Source of the DNA: Apis mellifera
Lineage: Eukaryota; Arthropoda; Insecta; Hymenoptera; Apidae
DNA length: 64,000 bases
Direction: 5' to 3'
Assembly: GCF_003254395.2 (NCBI RefSeq)
Contig: NC_037653.1
Location: forward strand, 4,101,001 to 4,165,000
In this document: piece by piece, positions 39,310 to 50,999 of the stretch
Numbering within the stretch: position 1 is the stretch's first letter
Layout: each line of letters begins with the position of its first letter
Position numbers and translations under genes: made by a program
The notes under the pieces: generated by a model
Databases searched by the model: none
What the model was told of the DNA's origin: nothing
Seen by the model: the letters and a program-made list of their open reading frames with translations, nothing else

Positions 39310-41060
39310 TTTTTTTATGTAATGAATCAATCCATTTGAGGTTAGAATGTCTTAATAATAATCTTTCATAGAATGGTAGAATTGTTATAATTTTTCCAAT
39401 ATTTCTAATACAAAATCTATTGGAATATTAGATTTCATAAAAATAAAGCTATTTTAAAAATAAAATATCAATTCAACCTATTTTTTTTAATTTATTATAA
39501 TCTACATTCACCTATTATTAAATCGTTTAGTTATTCTAATAAATAATATTAAAAATTGGAACATTTCAAAGTAACTTTTACAAAAATTGTTATAATTATT
39601 AAAGTTGTTATAATTTGTCTAATATAATTAATATAAAGTTCATTGGAATATTGAATTTTATAGAAATGAGGTTATATATTCTATAAAAGTAAAAAATTAA
39701 TCTCAATCTATTTTTTCTTTAATTTATTACAATCTATATTAATATATTATTTACTGAATTATTTAATTATTCTAATAAATAATATTAGAGATTAGAATAT
39801 TTCAAGATAATTTTTAAAAGAATTTTTGTAAAATTAAATGATCTAACATAATTGATATGAAATTCATTGGAATGTTGGATTTCACAAAAATAAAGCTATA
39901 TATTTTATATTAAAAGCAAGAAACTAGATTCATTCTGCTTATTTTCTAGTTTATAAACTAATTCATAAACTATATCTATTATTTAACTAATCTATTATTT
40001 ATTGAATTATTTAATTGTTTTAATAAATAATATTAAAGATTGGGATATCTAAAAATAACTTATAAAAGAATTATAGAATTATTAATTGACTTTCTAATAT
40101 AAAATTGTTCTAATTTAAAATTGAAAAATTAGATATAATTTACTTTTTCTTTAATTTATTATAATTTTATATACTTTATTATTAATATGTTATTTATTGA
40201 ATTTTGTTATTTTAATAAACAATATTACAGATTAGAAAGTCTCAAGATAACTTTTAAAAGAATACAAAATTTATTGGAATATTGTATCTCACAGAAACAA
40301 GGCATATTTTATATTTAAAATAAAAAATTAGATATAATCTATTTCTTCTTTAATTTATCATAAACTACATTAACCTATTATTTATTGAATTGTTTAATTG
40401 TTCTAATAAATAATATTAGAGGTTAAGATGTCTAAATGTAACCTATGAAAAGATTATAAAATTGTGATTTTATGATTTTCTAATATGAGTAATATAACAA
40501 TTGAAATAATGAATCTCAGAAATGAGGTTATACTAATTCAAAATTAAGAAATAATTAAGCTTAATCTAATGTTTCTTTAATTTATTATAATTTTACATAT
40601 TTTATTGTTAACATATTTTTCATTGAATTTGTTCTAATAATACTAAAGATTAGAGAATGTTTCAAGATAATTTTTAGAAAGATATGAAATCTATTGGAAT
40701 ATTGAATTTCACAGAAATAAGGTTACATATTTTATATTAAAAACAAAATATTAACCTACTTATTGTTTAATTTAATCTTAATTATTCAATTTATCATAAA
40801 CCTACATTAATCTATTATTTATTAAATTGTTTAATTCTAATAAATAATGTTTAAAAATTAGAATATCTAAAAATAACTTATAAAAGAATTAAAATTGTTA
40901 TGATTTTCTAATATGACTAATGTGAAGATTAGATTTCAAAAATGAGGTTATTCTAAATTAAATTGGAAAATTAGGTTCAATTTACTTTTTCTTTAATTTA
41001 TTAATTTGTATTAATATTATTTATTGCATTTTATTGTTTTAATAAATGATATTATTGTAA
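39310..41060. repeat. Highly diverged AT-rich array, about eight units of 190-245 bp
   Basis: The phrase ctaataaataatatta plus a-gattag-at recurs near 39536, 39774, 40018, 40211, 40402, 40626, 40836 and 41035. Between occurrences the order is stable: a-aatttttaaaagaatt, tctaatataa-taatat, attggaatattgaattt, cacagaaataaggtta, tatattaaaa-aaaaaatta, ctttaatttattataa and tattatttattgaatt. Units differ strongly, so this is the oldest recognisable array here. No coding potential. Confidence 0.8.
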
Positions 41061-42229
41061 TTTTTCTAATAAAGAGAATTCAATAATCAATCAATATAAA
41101 TCGACGATAAAAATATAATTAAAATTCTTAAAAATTAGTCGCAAAAAAATATTAATGCTAATAAAAAGACACAAAATGATTTTTTACTTACATATGAAAG
41201 TTTCAAAAGACTATAGGACTATAAATTTCATTTCTCAACATAAATCATTATTGATTGACTTCTGAATTCTCCAAACATTCACTTTGAATCATTAATCTAA
41301 CCTATCTAAGTATCTTAACTAATCTAAGTAATCTAATCTATCTAATTTATCATCTTTAAATCTTCATTAACCGAAATAAATTTCACAAATTCAATTCATC
41401 ACATCAATAACTACCAAACAACGAACTTTTTTTAACCGAATCGTTCATCGATTACACTCCGATCGATTCGAGAAATTTCGTTTCTTTTTCTTGAATACTT
41501 TGTGTCGTTCAATTACAGTTTTCCGCCATTTCCGTGAGCCACGGATCGATAATAACGCAATAAATCTGGCCATCCAACGGTCAGTTATATACCAGTCAAC
41601 TTATTCTTTCGGCTGTTCGTAAACAACGTGACAAATACTTCGCCGGTCCATTAATCAACTCGTCGTAAATTCGTTCACCACTTCGGCCATTTTAATTGGA
41701 AATAAAACGTGTAACTCACTAGCTTCGTTTCGCGCGCGCATCGATCTCGAATTATTCGCACCAAACTTTTGGTGAAATTCGTGAGACTTGGTGAAAAGTT
41801 CTTATTATATTTTAAAATTGCTCCATGTTGCAAAATATTTTTTTTTTTAATCTTGAAATTTAAATTGAATCTTTTTTTCTCGTTTTTTGAAATCATATCT
41901 CGACATTATATCATATCAAAAAATAGTTAGTAATTCTAGGAACTTTATATCTTAAATATTATTGGTTAATTAATAAAGTAAAAGAACTGTAACACATTGT
42001 GATATTTTAAAAAATGAAACAAGTCTTTATTTATATTATTATATAAATATTATTACTCTTTAAGAATCAAATTATTTCATTTTAAATAAATTTTACATAT
42101 AATCGATATTGTGTCAATAAGAATATAATCGATAAAGAATATAATATATAGGTTAAATTTCATTTTTGTATACATATCGGCAAATTATTAAGTATATATA
42201 ATATAAAAAGCTAAAAATACAATTATTTT
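41061..42229. other. AT-rich spacer with a CpG-containing island 41.40-41.79 kb
   Basis: 41280-41345 repeats ctaatctaa/tctaag words. 41440-41790 is an isolated GC-moderate patch (tttccgccatttccgtgag, acttcgccggtccattaatc, cttcggccattttaattgg) preceded by an acceptor-like ttcaattacag ending at 41518. No exon is supported, since the next frames close within 15 codons. Confidence 0.5.
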
Positions 42230-44170
42230 ATAAATCATCTTAATTTTTTGCAATTTTATCACATCAAAATATATCAAATATTTTATATATATATACTACA
42301 TATATAGCAAATTTATATATATTTTAAATGTTATTTTAATTGTTTTAGCAGTCAATTAATATAAATTACATTTTTTTTTAAATTTTATTATTATCAAATA
42401 TTATGTATTTATGCCAAATTTATATATATTTTAACTATTATTTTAATTGCTTCATTAGTCAATTAATATAAATTATATTTTCTTTGCAATTTTATCACAT
42501 TATCAAATATATGGCAAATATTATATATGCCAAATTTATATATTTTTTAACTATTATTTTAATTGTTTCATTAGTCAATCAATATAAATCATATTTTCTT
42601 TGCAATTTTATCATATTATCAAAATATATCAAATATATATATGTTATATAATTATAATGTATAATTTTTATATAATTAAGTTATAATTTATAAATTTATA
42701 TATATTTTTAAGTATTATTTTTTTATTATTTCAGCAATCAATCAATATAAATTACATTGTCTTTGCAATTTTATCACATTATCAAAATATATCAAATATT
42801 ATATATATGTATACCAAATTTATATATATTTTAAATGTTATTTTAATTGTTTTAACAGGTAATCAATATAAATCATATTTTTTTTGCAATTTTATCATAT
42901 TATCAAAATATATCAAATATATATATGTTGTGTAATTATAATTTATAATTTTTGTATAATTAAATTATAATTTATAAATTTATATATTTTTTTAAGTATT
43001 ATTTTAATTATATTTCAGCAATCAATCAATATAAATTACATTTTCTTTGCAATTTTATCACATTATCAAAATATATCAAATATTATATGTATGTATACCA
43101 AATTTATATATATTTTAAATATTATTTTAATTATTTTAATAGCTAATCAATATAAATTACATTTTCTTTGAAATTTTATCATATTATCAAAATATATCAA
43201 ATATATATATGTTGTATAATTATAATTTATAATTTTTGTATAATTAAATTATAATTTATAAATTTATATATTTTTTAAGTATTATTTTAATTGTTTCAGC
43301 AGTCAATCGATATAAGTTAATTTTCTTTGCAATTTTATCACATTATCAAAATATATTAAATATTACAAGTATGTATATCAAATTTATATATATTTTAAAT
43401 ATTATTTAAATTATTTTAATAGGTAATCAATATAAATTACATTTTCTTTGTTATTTTATCATATTATCAAAATATATCAAATATATATATGTTGTATAAC
43501 TATAATATATAATTTTTATATAATTAAATTATAATTTATAAATTTATATATATTTTTAAGTATTATTTTTTTATTATTTCAGCAATCAATCAATATAAAT
43601 TACATTGTCTTTGCAATTTTATCACATTATCAAAATATATCAAATATTATATGTATACCAAATTTATATATATTTTAAATGTTATTTTAATTGTTTTAAC
43701 AGGTAATCAATATAAATCATATTTTTTTTGCAATTTTATCATATTATCAAAATATATCAAATATATATATGTTATGTAATTATAATTTATAATTTTTGTA
43801 TAATTAAGTTATAATTTATAAATTTATATATTTTTTAAGTATTATTTTAATTGTTTCAGCAATCAATCAATATAAATTACATTTTCTTGCAATTTTATCA
43901 CATTATCAAAATATATCAAATATTATATGTATGTATACCAAATTTATATATATTTTAAATGTTATTTTAATTGTTTTAACAGCCAATCAATATAAATTAC
44001 ATTTTCCTTACAATTTTATCATATTATCAAAATATATCAAATATATATATATGTTGCATAATTATAATTTATAATTTTTGTATAATTAAGTTATAATTTA
44101 TAAATTTATATATTTTTTAAGTATTATTTTAATTGTTTCAGCAATTGATCAATATAAATCACAAATTTTC
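42230..44170. repeat. Dimeric higher-order AT-rich array, about six dimers of roughly 283 bp
   Basis: Two related half-units alternate. Half A is tttgcaattttatcacatt, atcaaaatatatcaaatatt and accaaatttatatat. Half B is caattttatcatatt, caaatatatatatgtt, aattataatttataattttt and ataatttataaatttatata. B landmarks fall near 42634, 42917, 43200, 43490, 43760 and 44040, about 283 bp apart. The left end (42230-42600) has only A-type units. A halves end ttgttttaacaggtaatc or variants; B halves end ttgtttcagcaatcaatc. Confidence 0.92.
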
Positions 44171-44660
44171 AAAATTATTTACATTATTTATGGATTTTTT
44201 CATTATTTAAACTTTCACCTGATAAATTATTAATCAATATAGTAAGTAATAGTAATTTAATAATAATTTAATTGATTTATTAATCGGAAATTTATACAAT
44301 AAAGAATTTCTTGAACATTAAAACTAAGAGTGAAATTGTGTTTTTGTTACAGATGTTAAGAAAACTGTTAAGAAAACGATACGTTTTTTCTATTGGACGA
44401 AGTTACAAGCATGGATTGGACTTACAAGGGAAGGCAGAAGAAAGTCGAAGGCTTACATGGGGGGCTTCCGCGCGAAATCAAGATCTTGGTTTTAAGGTGG
44501 GGACACCGGGGTAATGGCGTGTGCATTATTCTGATAAATCGACTCGACTGGCGTCAAACCTGACTCTGCCCTGACTTGGTCAATCGTATCTACTTCTACG
44601 CAAGACGGTCGCATTCGATCCTTCAAGGGAACGTTCCCAGGGAAAAATAATGTTAAAATT
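44171..44660 (+). other. Single-copy DNA with an acceptor-like site and short open frames
   Basis: ttgtgtttttgttacag ends at 44351. The next 147 bases are open in two frames, starting ATGTTAAGAAAACTG in one, up to aag|gtgggg at 44498. No domain is recognised in either frame. A perfect 12-base palindrome gggaacgttccc lies at 44627-44638. It could be an exon or a conserved non-coding block; weak support for both. Confidence 0.2.
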
Positions 44661-45079
44661 TCGAAGCCAATGATATCATCCATTCGTCGAATATTAAATA
44701 TATTTCCTGATATTTGCAAATATTCGTCAATAGTAGAAGAAAACATTCGCTGTTTCGCACGTGCTAATGACTACAGATCGCAATCACCCTTTTCATTTTC
44801 TACTATTCCTAGATGGAGTTGTCGATATAATCGTTTGCACATTTGTATTATTTTACGAAATATGTGTTTCTTTTCTAACCTTTTTTTTCTTTTTCTTTCT
44901 TTCATATTTATCAAATCTATCAAAGGAATACAACAAAATACGACAAACAAGTTTATAAAAGTATACGGAAACGAAGGTAAGAAATGAATCTGCATAAAAA
45001 TCAACAATCGAGTCACGAGACCGATTGGCCAACTACCAAAAATTCAGAGAAAGAATCGAAGACCCATATGCACGAGGCA
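44661..45079. other. Spacer; nothing firm recognised
   Basis: Pyrimidine-rich at 44867-44905. A donor-like gaag|gtaaga lies at 44973-44982 on the + strand. The 105-codon frame at 44670-44987 is Ile/Phe/Ser-rich without a domain. Confidence 0.5.
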
Positions 45080-45285
45080 CCCTCAAATTAATCCAACGCC
45101 GATCCCGATCGGTCCGCCTCGAATTTCCGTGGACACTGATTAAGCAACGCGAGCTTCTCCTTAATATCCAGATGCCCGATAAAGACCTTAACCAACGAGT
45201 TATCCGCGCGGTCCAGCAGATAGATACGCGGCAAAATATTCGAAACGAATGAGCCGCATCCTCGTGGACACGGCTACCGTGCATT
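45080..45285. other. Block open in several frames on both strands; possible exon
   Basis: Three frames are open across about 190 bases. On the + strand it is 45025-45252, 75 codons. On the minus strand one frame starts with ATG at 45284 (83 codons). A second minus frame without an ATG lies between stops near 45275 and 45088 and includes the peptide stretch RIYLLDRADNSLVKVFIGHL. That frame has a natural-looking composition, but I recognise no family, and overlapping open frames are common in CpG-rich DNA. Recorded as a weak exon candidate. Confidence 0.15.
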
Positions 45286-45620
45286 TGTCCGCTCGTTCCT
45301 TCGTCTGGATCGTATTAATCCGCCCCTAATGAGCGACCGTCCCGTTCCGATCGAAACTGGAAAGAGAGAGACAGAGAACATGGAAAGAAAGAGAGAGAGA
45401 GAGAGAGACTTCGGGTATCGTCCTTCGAGCTAGTACCGGAGGGACGGGCTCATTACGGGCACGCCGCGTGTGCTTCGTGACCGGCTCAATATTTAACGCG
45501 TCTCGAGGCGTTCCATCACCTTTCGATATCTCGACACCTGGCCGAGAAGATTAGGGGAACGGTCTCGGCGCTCGGGACACCAATCGATGGCTGTTGATTA
45601 TCGATTCACTTGTATCCCAG
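45286..45620. promoter_or_regulatory. Candidate enhancer-like block
   Basis: cgcccctaatgagcgaccg, gggctcattacgggcacgcc, ggctcaatatttaacgcgtc and cgaggcgttccatcaccttt are spread over a CpG-rich stretch broken only by a short GA run at 45386-45406. Confidence 0.3.
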
Positions 45621-45889
45621 CTTGAACATTGGTTGGCGCTCGATTTGGGGAAAATATGGGGAATTTTTTTTTTTAATCTTTTCACGAAAATTAATAACGT
45701 TAAATATCTAATAACGATTCGATATTTTATAAATAGAAGAAAAGAAAAAAATGATACCTAAGTTACCATTGATGGATAATTTTTCTATAAATACAATGTA
45801 AAAATATCGAGTGTAAGAAGTGAATAGAGACGTGGCGAGAAAAAGTTTTTTTAGGACGAAAGAAACTTGTCCAACGATCAATCGTCGCC
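45621..45889. other. AT-rich spacer
   Basis: A T run at 45666-45675 and A-rich text. Nothing recognised. Confidence 0.65.
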
Positions 45890-46360
45890 TCTTCTATCTG
45901 GTTGCCTCGCTATGAAAAATTCCCTGGAATCGCGGAGCGTTAATTAACCGAAAAGTCACAATTACGTGTATCCACGTATAGCGTTGCGATAAAAATCCGA
46001 ATTCCGTTTTGGTGTTATCTGGAGGATCTGTGAGAGGAGGAAGCCTGTAATAAAAGCTCGTGGTTAACAGGCGTATATTGATCTGGACGGTCGGGTCCGT
46101 TGATAATTAGTCAATCAATCAACGCGGCTTGCGTTGTTTTATTGAAATACAGAGTCTCGTTTCGACGGTTCGACGGTTAACAAGCGGCACACGGTTCATT
46201 CATGCCTGCTAATTCCCATCCTGCGTGTTATTTCCTTTCCACGTTCCCTCATCCGGCCACTTTTACGCGTATTGCTCCATTAATCGTTCGATTAAACCGG
46301 CCGATAACGCCCTCTGGAATGGTTCGCGGACGTGCCACCAGTCGGCGTCGTAATTCCCTA
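45890..46360. promoter_or_regulatory. Candidate enhancer-like block
   Basis: gcgttaattaaccgaaaag, ggtccgttgataattagtca, tgctccattaatcgttcgat and accggccgataacgccctc occur in repeat-free CpG-rich DNA. Several TAATTA/ATTAATC cores. Inference only. Confidence 0.3.
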
Positions 46361-46363
46361 GCC

Positions 46364-46383
46364 CAGCGGTTCCCAATCTAGAG
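46364..46383 (+). mobile_element. hAT-like terminal sequence (solo end or relic)
   Basis: cagcggttcccaatctagag matches the general form of hAT-superfamily ends, CAG-GGTTC-CAA (family knowledge). It starts just after CpG-rich sequence and is followed by about 150 bp of AT-rich DNA. I found no matching inverted copy downstream and no obvious 8-bp target duplication, so this may be a solo end, a degraded short element or chance. Confidence 0.25.
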
Positions 46384-46484
46384 TAAACTGTGAATTCTCA
46401 AATAATAATTTGCTAGTTTATTATCGATTAATTTTTCTTTTTAAAAATTAATGTAATGCGCTGCATTACTTTAATTGCATTTGT

Positions 46485-46545
46485 CGTAACATTTCTTTTT
46501 GCTTTTATTTAGCCAACTTTGCTAAGTATTTATCGAAAGGTTAAG
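46485..46545 (+). other. Strong acceptor-like site with a possible 27-nt microexon
   Basis: acatttctttttgcttttat leads to ttag (AG at 46511-46512). The sequence 46513-46539 is followed by GTTAAG in an aaag|gttaag donor context. The 27 bases are in phase 0 and would encode nine residues. If the donor is ignored, the same frame stays open to a TAG at 46723-46725 (about 70 codons, Arg-rich, no domain). Splice signals are readable; use in a transcript is inference. Confidence 0.2.
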
Positions 46546-46935
46546 ATGCATAGAAAGAGGAATAGAAAATTGAGAGACACTGTTGTTGCCGAACGAACGA
46601 TTCTCGGACCTCGTTGTTGGAAGAGGATCTGCGACCGCCTACCTGGATCATCGATACCGATTTTTCATCCAAGGATACCTTATATTCGCCACGCATGCGG
46701 CCATTCGAGACTCGGTGAAACATAGGGACATTTGGACGGACACGAAAATACACTCTTATCGATTCCGCGAAACTCTGAACGATTCCTTGCCTACCTCGAG
46801 CCGCGTCGATAATTAATTACGAGGATTGAGATTGCACGGATTCTTTAACGAACGCAGATCAAAAGGAAAAGTTGCATCGATTTTCCTTCGAAGAGAATCT
46901 CGATTTCGAAAAAAAATGACTATTCCTATATAGAA
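46546..46935. other. Single-copy DNA; nothing recognised
   Basis: GC-moderate to about 46830, then AT-rich. Overlapping open frames of 68-77 codons on both strands have no domain. Confidence 0.55.
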
Positions 46936-46985
46936 GAATAATAATTTAATTTCCTTTCTATTCTTTGTACAGGTAATTCAAAATA
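46936..46985 (+). other. Ratchet-like acceptor/donor junction
   Basis: A pyrimidine tract, ttcctttctattctttgtac, ends in AG at 46971-46972 and is followed at once by GTAATT. An acceptor joined directly to a donor (Y tract-AG|GTAAGT type) is the signature of recursive-splice sites in very long fly introns (established). The donor half deviates from GTAAGT at one position. Confidence 0.3.
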
Positions 46986-49600
46986 ATAATTCTTCTTTGC
47001 CTAAATAATTTCAATTACACTTGGACAATCTTGCAAGAAAGGAAAATTCTCGAAATTCTCTTTCAATTTTCAGGAATGAAGAGAAGCGACAAAAACGAGA
47101 GATCAAAGAATTAAAAAAAAAAAAAAATCCTCTATGTCCCAGCCGAATTATCCGATCGCGCTTTTAATCGTTCGATCCCGCTTGTAGGCGGCCGGCCGAA
47201 AATAGTTGCTCTCGTGAGCGGAAGCAACAAATAATCGGCCGAGGTGTGGACTCAAACCGCGCGTAACGCGGGTTTCGGTCGCGCGAGGGAAGACGTAAAA
47301 GGACGTGCAAAGTGGATCGAAAGGAGGAGGCCAAGAGAGGGGGGGAAGAGAGAGAGAAAAAGAGAGAGCGAGCAAAATAGAAGGAAGCACGTTGGAATGG
47401 ACGCGCCCCATATAATCTCCGCGATGCGAGTCTTTTCCTCGCCTCGGAGATCATCCCTGAACTGCGTCGAAACAGTCATCGTCCAACTATATATACTTTG
47501 TTCTACTCTTCAGTAATAACATTTTGTGCCATTGCGATACGATTATTCATTCGTTGCCACCTTCAAACGATCGCTCGAATCGTGAAATTGTTCGCTTTCG
47601 AGCTTCGAATTGGCCAGTCAATCAGAATGTATATTCGTGTAAAATGCATACGTATAAAAAGACAGGAATAGATGGATCGAATGATGCAGATTTTTTGTGT
47701 GGAAAGGATAATAGTTCAGTGTGGTAAAGAAAAGAAATTATGATTAAAAGAAGTTTTATTTTCGTCAATTGGAAAACTTAACCTCGTATCGAGGTTGAAA
47801 GGATCGTTTAATTGATCGAAGGCGTAGAAGAAATGAAGTGGATTTGTTGAACGACTACGCCTATGGTGACTATGCTCGGTCGGTACACTTGTATACACGT
47901 TATATATGCGCAGTGCCGAATTCGCAAAGCACAATCCGTATGTCGGACATCGGCACGATTTATCGCGTTGACACGTGTCTCTTACCAAGATGCGTATCGC
48001 CCTCTGTGCACGGCCTCTCTTTTAACCACGATTAAAATACATTTTCGAGGATAGAACGACCGAATTTCCGCGGACCACGTCCCCCCTTCCTACGGTGAAA
48101 CGTTTAACTCTTTCGCCGTAATTTATAACCGGCCGTGTGATCAGACCGCACCGAGGGCTTTATTAAACGCGAAATAAGGGGAACCGTTAAATCTAGTTTT
48201 CGCTCTGGAAGAAGGATAAGCTTAATCACGAGAGAAGAAATGAAAATACTTTGTTGATGGAAAAGTGTGAAACAAGTTTTGGGATCGTTCGTTTTGTCAA
48301 AAGTGAGGTTAGGAGTCTCTTTTACGTATTTAAAATTTTTGCATCTATAATAACGCTGACTGTTTTCAGAATTCATCGCAACAATCTGAAAAATCTTCTG
48401 AAACGAATTCTTAACCAACAACAAAATTATTGACAAAAAATTTCCAAAAAATTTCCACTTTTGGAATCAGTTGTATCTCAAGTGTCAAAGTATCCTTAAA
48501 AATTTAATCAATTTAACATAATTGCCATTATTATTGCTATTCATATAATTAAAAAAAAGATCAATTACAATTAAAAAATTGTAACTCAAAAATTAAATAT
48601 TCCTTCCCTTTCTTTTCAAAGCTCGATCAACTGCATCTTTGCTGGCCCAATTTTTTTCCTCTACCGAATCGAAGAAGAAAAGAAAAGAAAAGAAAAGGGA
48701 ACAAGGGGGCAAAGAGGGCACGCAAGCTGGGAACGGGATCGCACGAAGACGAGAGAAAGCTCTTGAAGGCATGCCAGGATATGATTTATATTTCTTTCCA
48801 ATCGTTCGCATTAAAAATGGTAAATGCTCTTAATGACGGCATTAATAATTGTATTCAACGAACCGCCGGTATTGACCTGAAGACACCCGTTCGAGGCACG
48901 CCCGTAGAATACCCTTGTAACGATCTGGTCCGGCATTCATCTGGGCGGAGAGAGATCGTTTGTGAATGAGCGAACATTCAATGGGCACACTTTTGATCTC
49001 AGCATTATTAATTATCCGCAAGTAGCTGCCTTTCCAGCCTTTGCTCCCTTTTTCCTAACCGTGTCTTTGACCCCGTGACTCAACCTCGAATTCGCCTCGA
49101 AATCGGTTAATCGCATCATTTTCTCCTTATTATCGTATTGAAATTTTCAAAATTAGAAATTCTTAACGAATAGAAAGAGGCTAATTCCGTCCCTTTCAAC
49201 CGAGTATTTCGACAATTATCGTGTTTGAAATATTAGGGATTACAGTCTTAAATCATTGCCATAAATTATTTCTATGACATATTTCCAATAATAACAATCG
49301 AATATTTCAATCCCTAATAATCCATTTATTACAAAAGTTCAGATCAACAATTGAATTATAAACCTTGGATTAACCTGTCACATTTTATTGAAACATCGAA
49401 ACATAAAAGGTTAGGTTAGGTAATCTACTTAATATACAATATACGTATATCTCGATCGATCTCGAAACTCGAAAGAAAAATTCATGGGAGCGGATATGCA
49501 CGCCCCCTACATTTATATATACATATATATATATAGACGTCCAGAGAGGAAAAGAACGCCGTGGGCCAATCGGAAATCGCTCGAATCGCGACCTTTATCG
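46986..49600. other. Single-copy DNA; no gene recognised
   Basis: 47140-47460 is CpG-rich with a purine patch at 47325-47370. 48345-48369 reads ataataacgctgactgtttt then cag, a branch-point-plus-acceptor-like arrangement; the frames after it close within about 20 codons. 48780-48970 is GC-moderate with an open frame (48763-48969) lacking a domain. (AT)n at 49515-49534. Confidence 0.5.
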
Positions 49601-50380
49601 CCTTATTAAAGAGGGCACCACTTCCACGAACGGACGGCAGCGCCTCTCTCGTTTTATCGGCCACCTCGATCAACGGTGCTCTCACGCTCCCTTTCATGGT
49701 CTTTAAACAGGCGCACTTAGCATGGCCCGTCATTACTTAACGCGAGTAATAAAGTTGTACCACCAATTAGCCGACGCCATGGAAGCACGCGCATCAACCG
49801 TGCGGTAGCCGAGCTTGCGTATCGCTCGGCGATATCTCGTCTCGCTCGTCGTGGATAAAATCGGTAATCCGTGGAATAAAATGCTTTATTACTAAGCACG
49901 GACTATGGATCGAACGATAATTTACCCGACTCGTTCGATTTTTTTTCTTCTTCTTCTTTCTTCTTCTAGATGGAAAAGAGAGCGATTTTCGCTGCGACCA
50001 TTGATAGAGATAATCTCGAGAGAGAGGATATGACGTCTTGTTTCGTCTAGAGAGGGAGTGCGCGAGCGAATTTAATTAGCTGCGTCGATAAGTTACCTAC
50101 GAATAAATGCTATCGAAACGTTTCAATAATTTTACTTAAAGTAACTCTGCACTTGATTTTCCCAACAAGAGAAAAGAATATTTGTCTTCGATAACGTAAA
50201 TACCGATTAGATTGCGCAAAAGATGTACGTAAAATTGCAGTTTTTACGAATCCAAATCCAACAATGTGACACAGAATCATCGAGCGTGATGATTGCAGGG
50301 CAGCAACGGCTCGTGCTCGCTCGTGGCCGAGCGAGCCACGGGAACAGTAATTAATGAGCAGTTTGGCGGTCGGCCGGACA
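49601..50380. other. CpG-rich single-copy DNA, possible regulatory content
   Basis: 49610-49860 (ggccacctcgatcaacggtg, gcatggcccgtcattactta, accaccaattagccgacgcc) is repeat-free and enhancer-like. 50285-50380 is GC-rich (cgagcgagccacgggaacag, taattaatgagcagtttggc). The minus-strand 174-codon frame at 50110-50634 has no recognisable domain. Confidence 0.4.
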
Positions 50381-50999
50381 GCTGTCCCGTTTTTTTTCCC
50401 CCCTCCCGCTCCAACGATGGACGGAGTCGCGGCACCGAGGAGAAACGCGGAAACCTCGATGCGGACCCAGAAGACGCGCCTCCGTACGGAAGGAGCAAGA
50501 TGGATTGCCTGACACCACCGGACAAGATCAATTGAATTTCTATTTGGACGTAACCGAGATCCGTTTTCCTCTCCCCCCTCCTCTCCCACTCGCCCTCCCC
50601 CAAAGCGACAGCCAAACTTTAATTCTTCTTCCATCCACGAACGTCGCTATAATCGTACTATAACCTCGGTCCTTTTTTTTTTTTTTCGTTCCTCGATTCA
50701 CTCGTGTGATAATGATCGCTTGTCGACGGGATTGATCGAATTGAATTAAATCGATCCTTTTTTTTTTTTATTTTCGTTTATTTTAAATAGAGAAAAGGAA
50801 ATTAAAATCTTCTTATTTTCGAATTATTCTTTTTATTCGCATTTACGTTTACATGGACGCAACGCTTGTTACTCGTGTCATCGATCATTGATCATTGCCT
50901 CCTCGAATGAAATCTAACCACTTCGAACGAATCTTGACTCGTAACCCCTTCGACCCTTCGAGTGGGCAATTTCTGCGAAATAATAATAAAATTATATCG
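50381..50999. other. Spacer with homopolymer tracts
   Basis: T/C runs at 50390-50408 and T runs at 50673-50686 and 50758-50769. Nothing recognised. Confidence 0.6.

Noticed and set aside
44627..44638. Perfect 12-base palindrome gggaacgttccc
   Set aside because: Isolated and short; expected occasionally by chance, so noted only within its region.
49408..49420. aggttaggttagg, like the insect telomere repeat TTAGG
   Set aside because: Only about two and a half units; too short to be an interstitial telomere array.
50110..50634. 174-codon minus-strand frame
   Set aside because: No domain recognised, overlapping frames, and it passes through homopolymer tracts.
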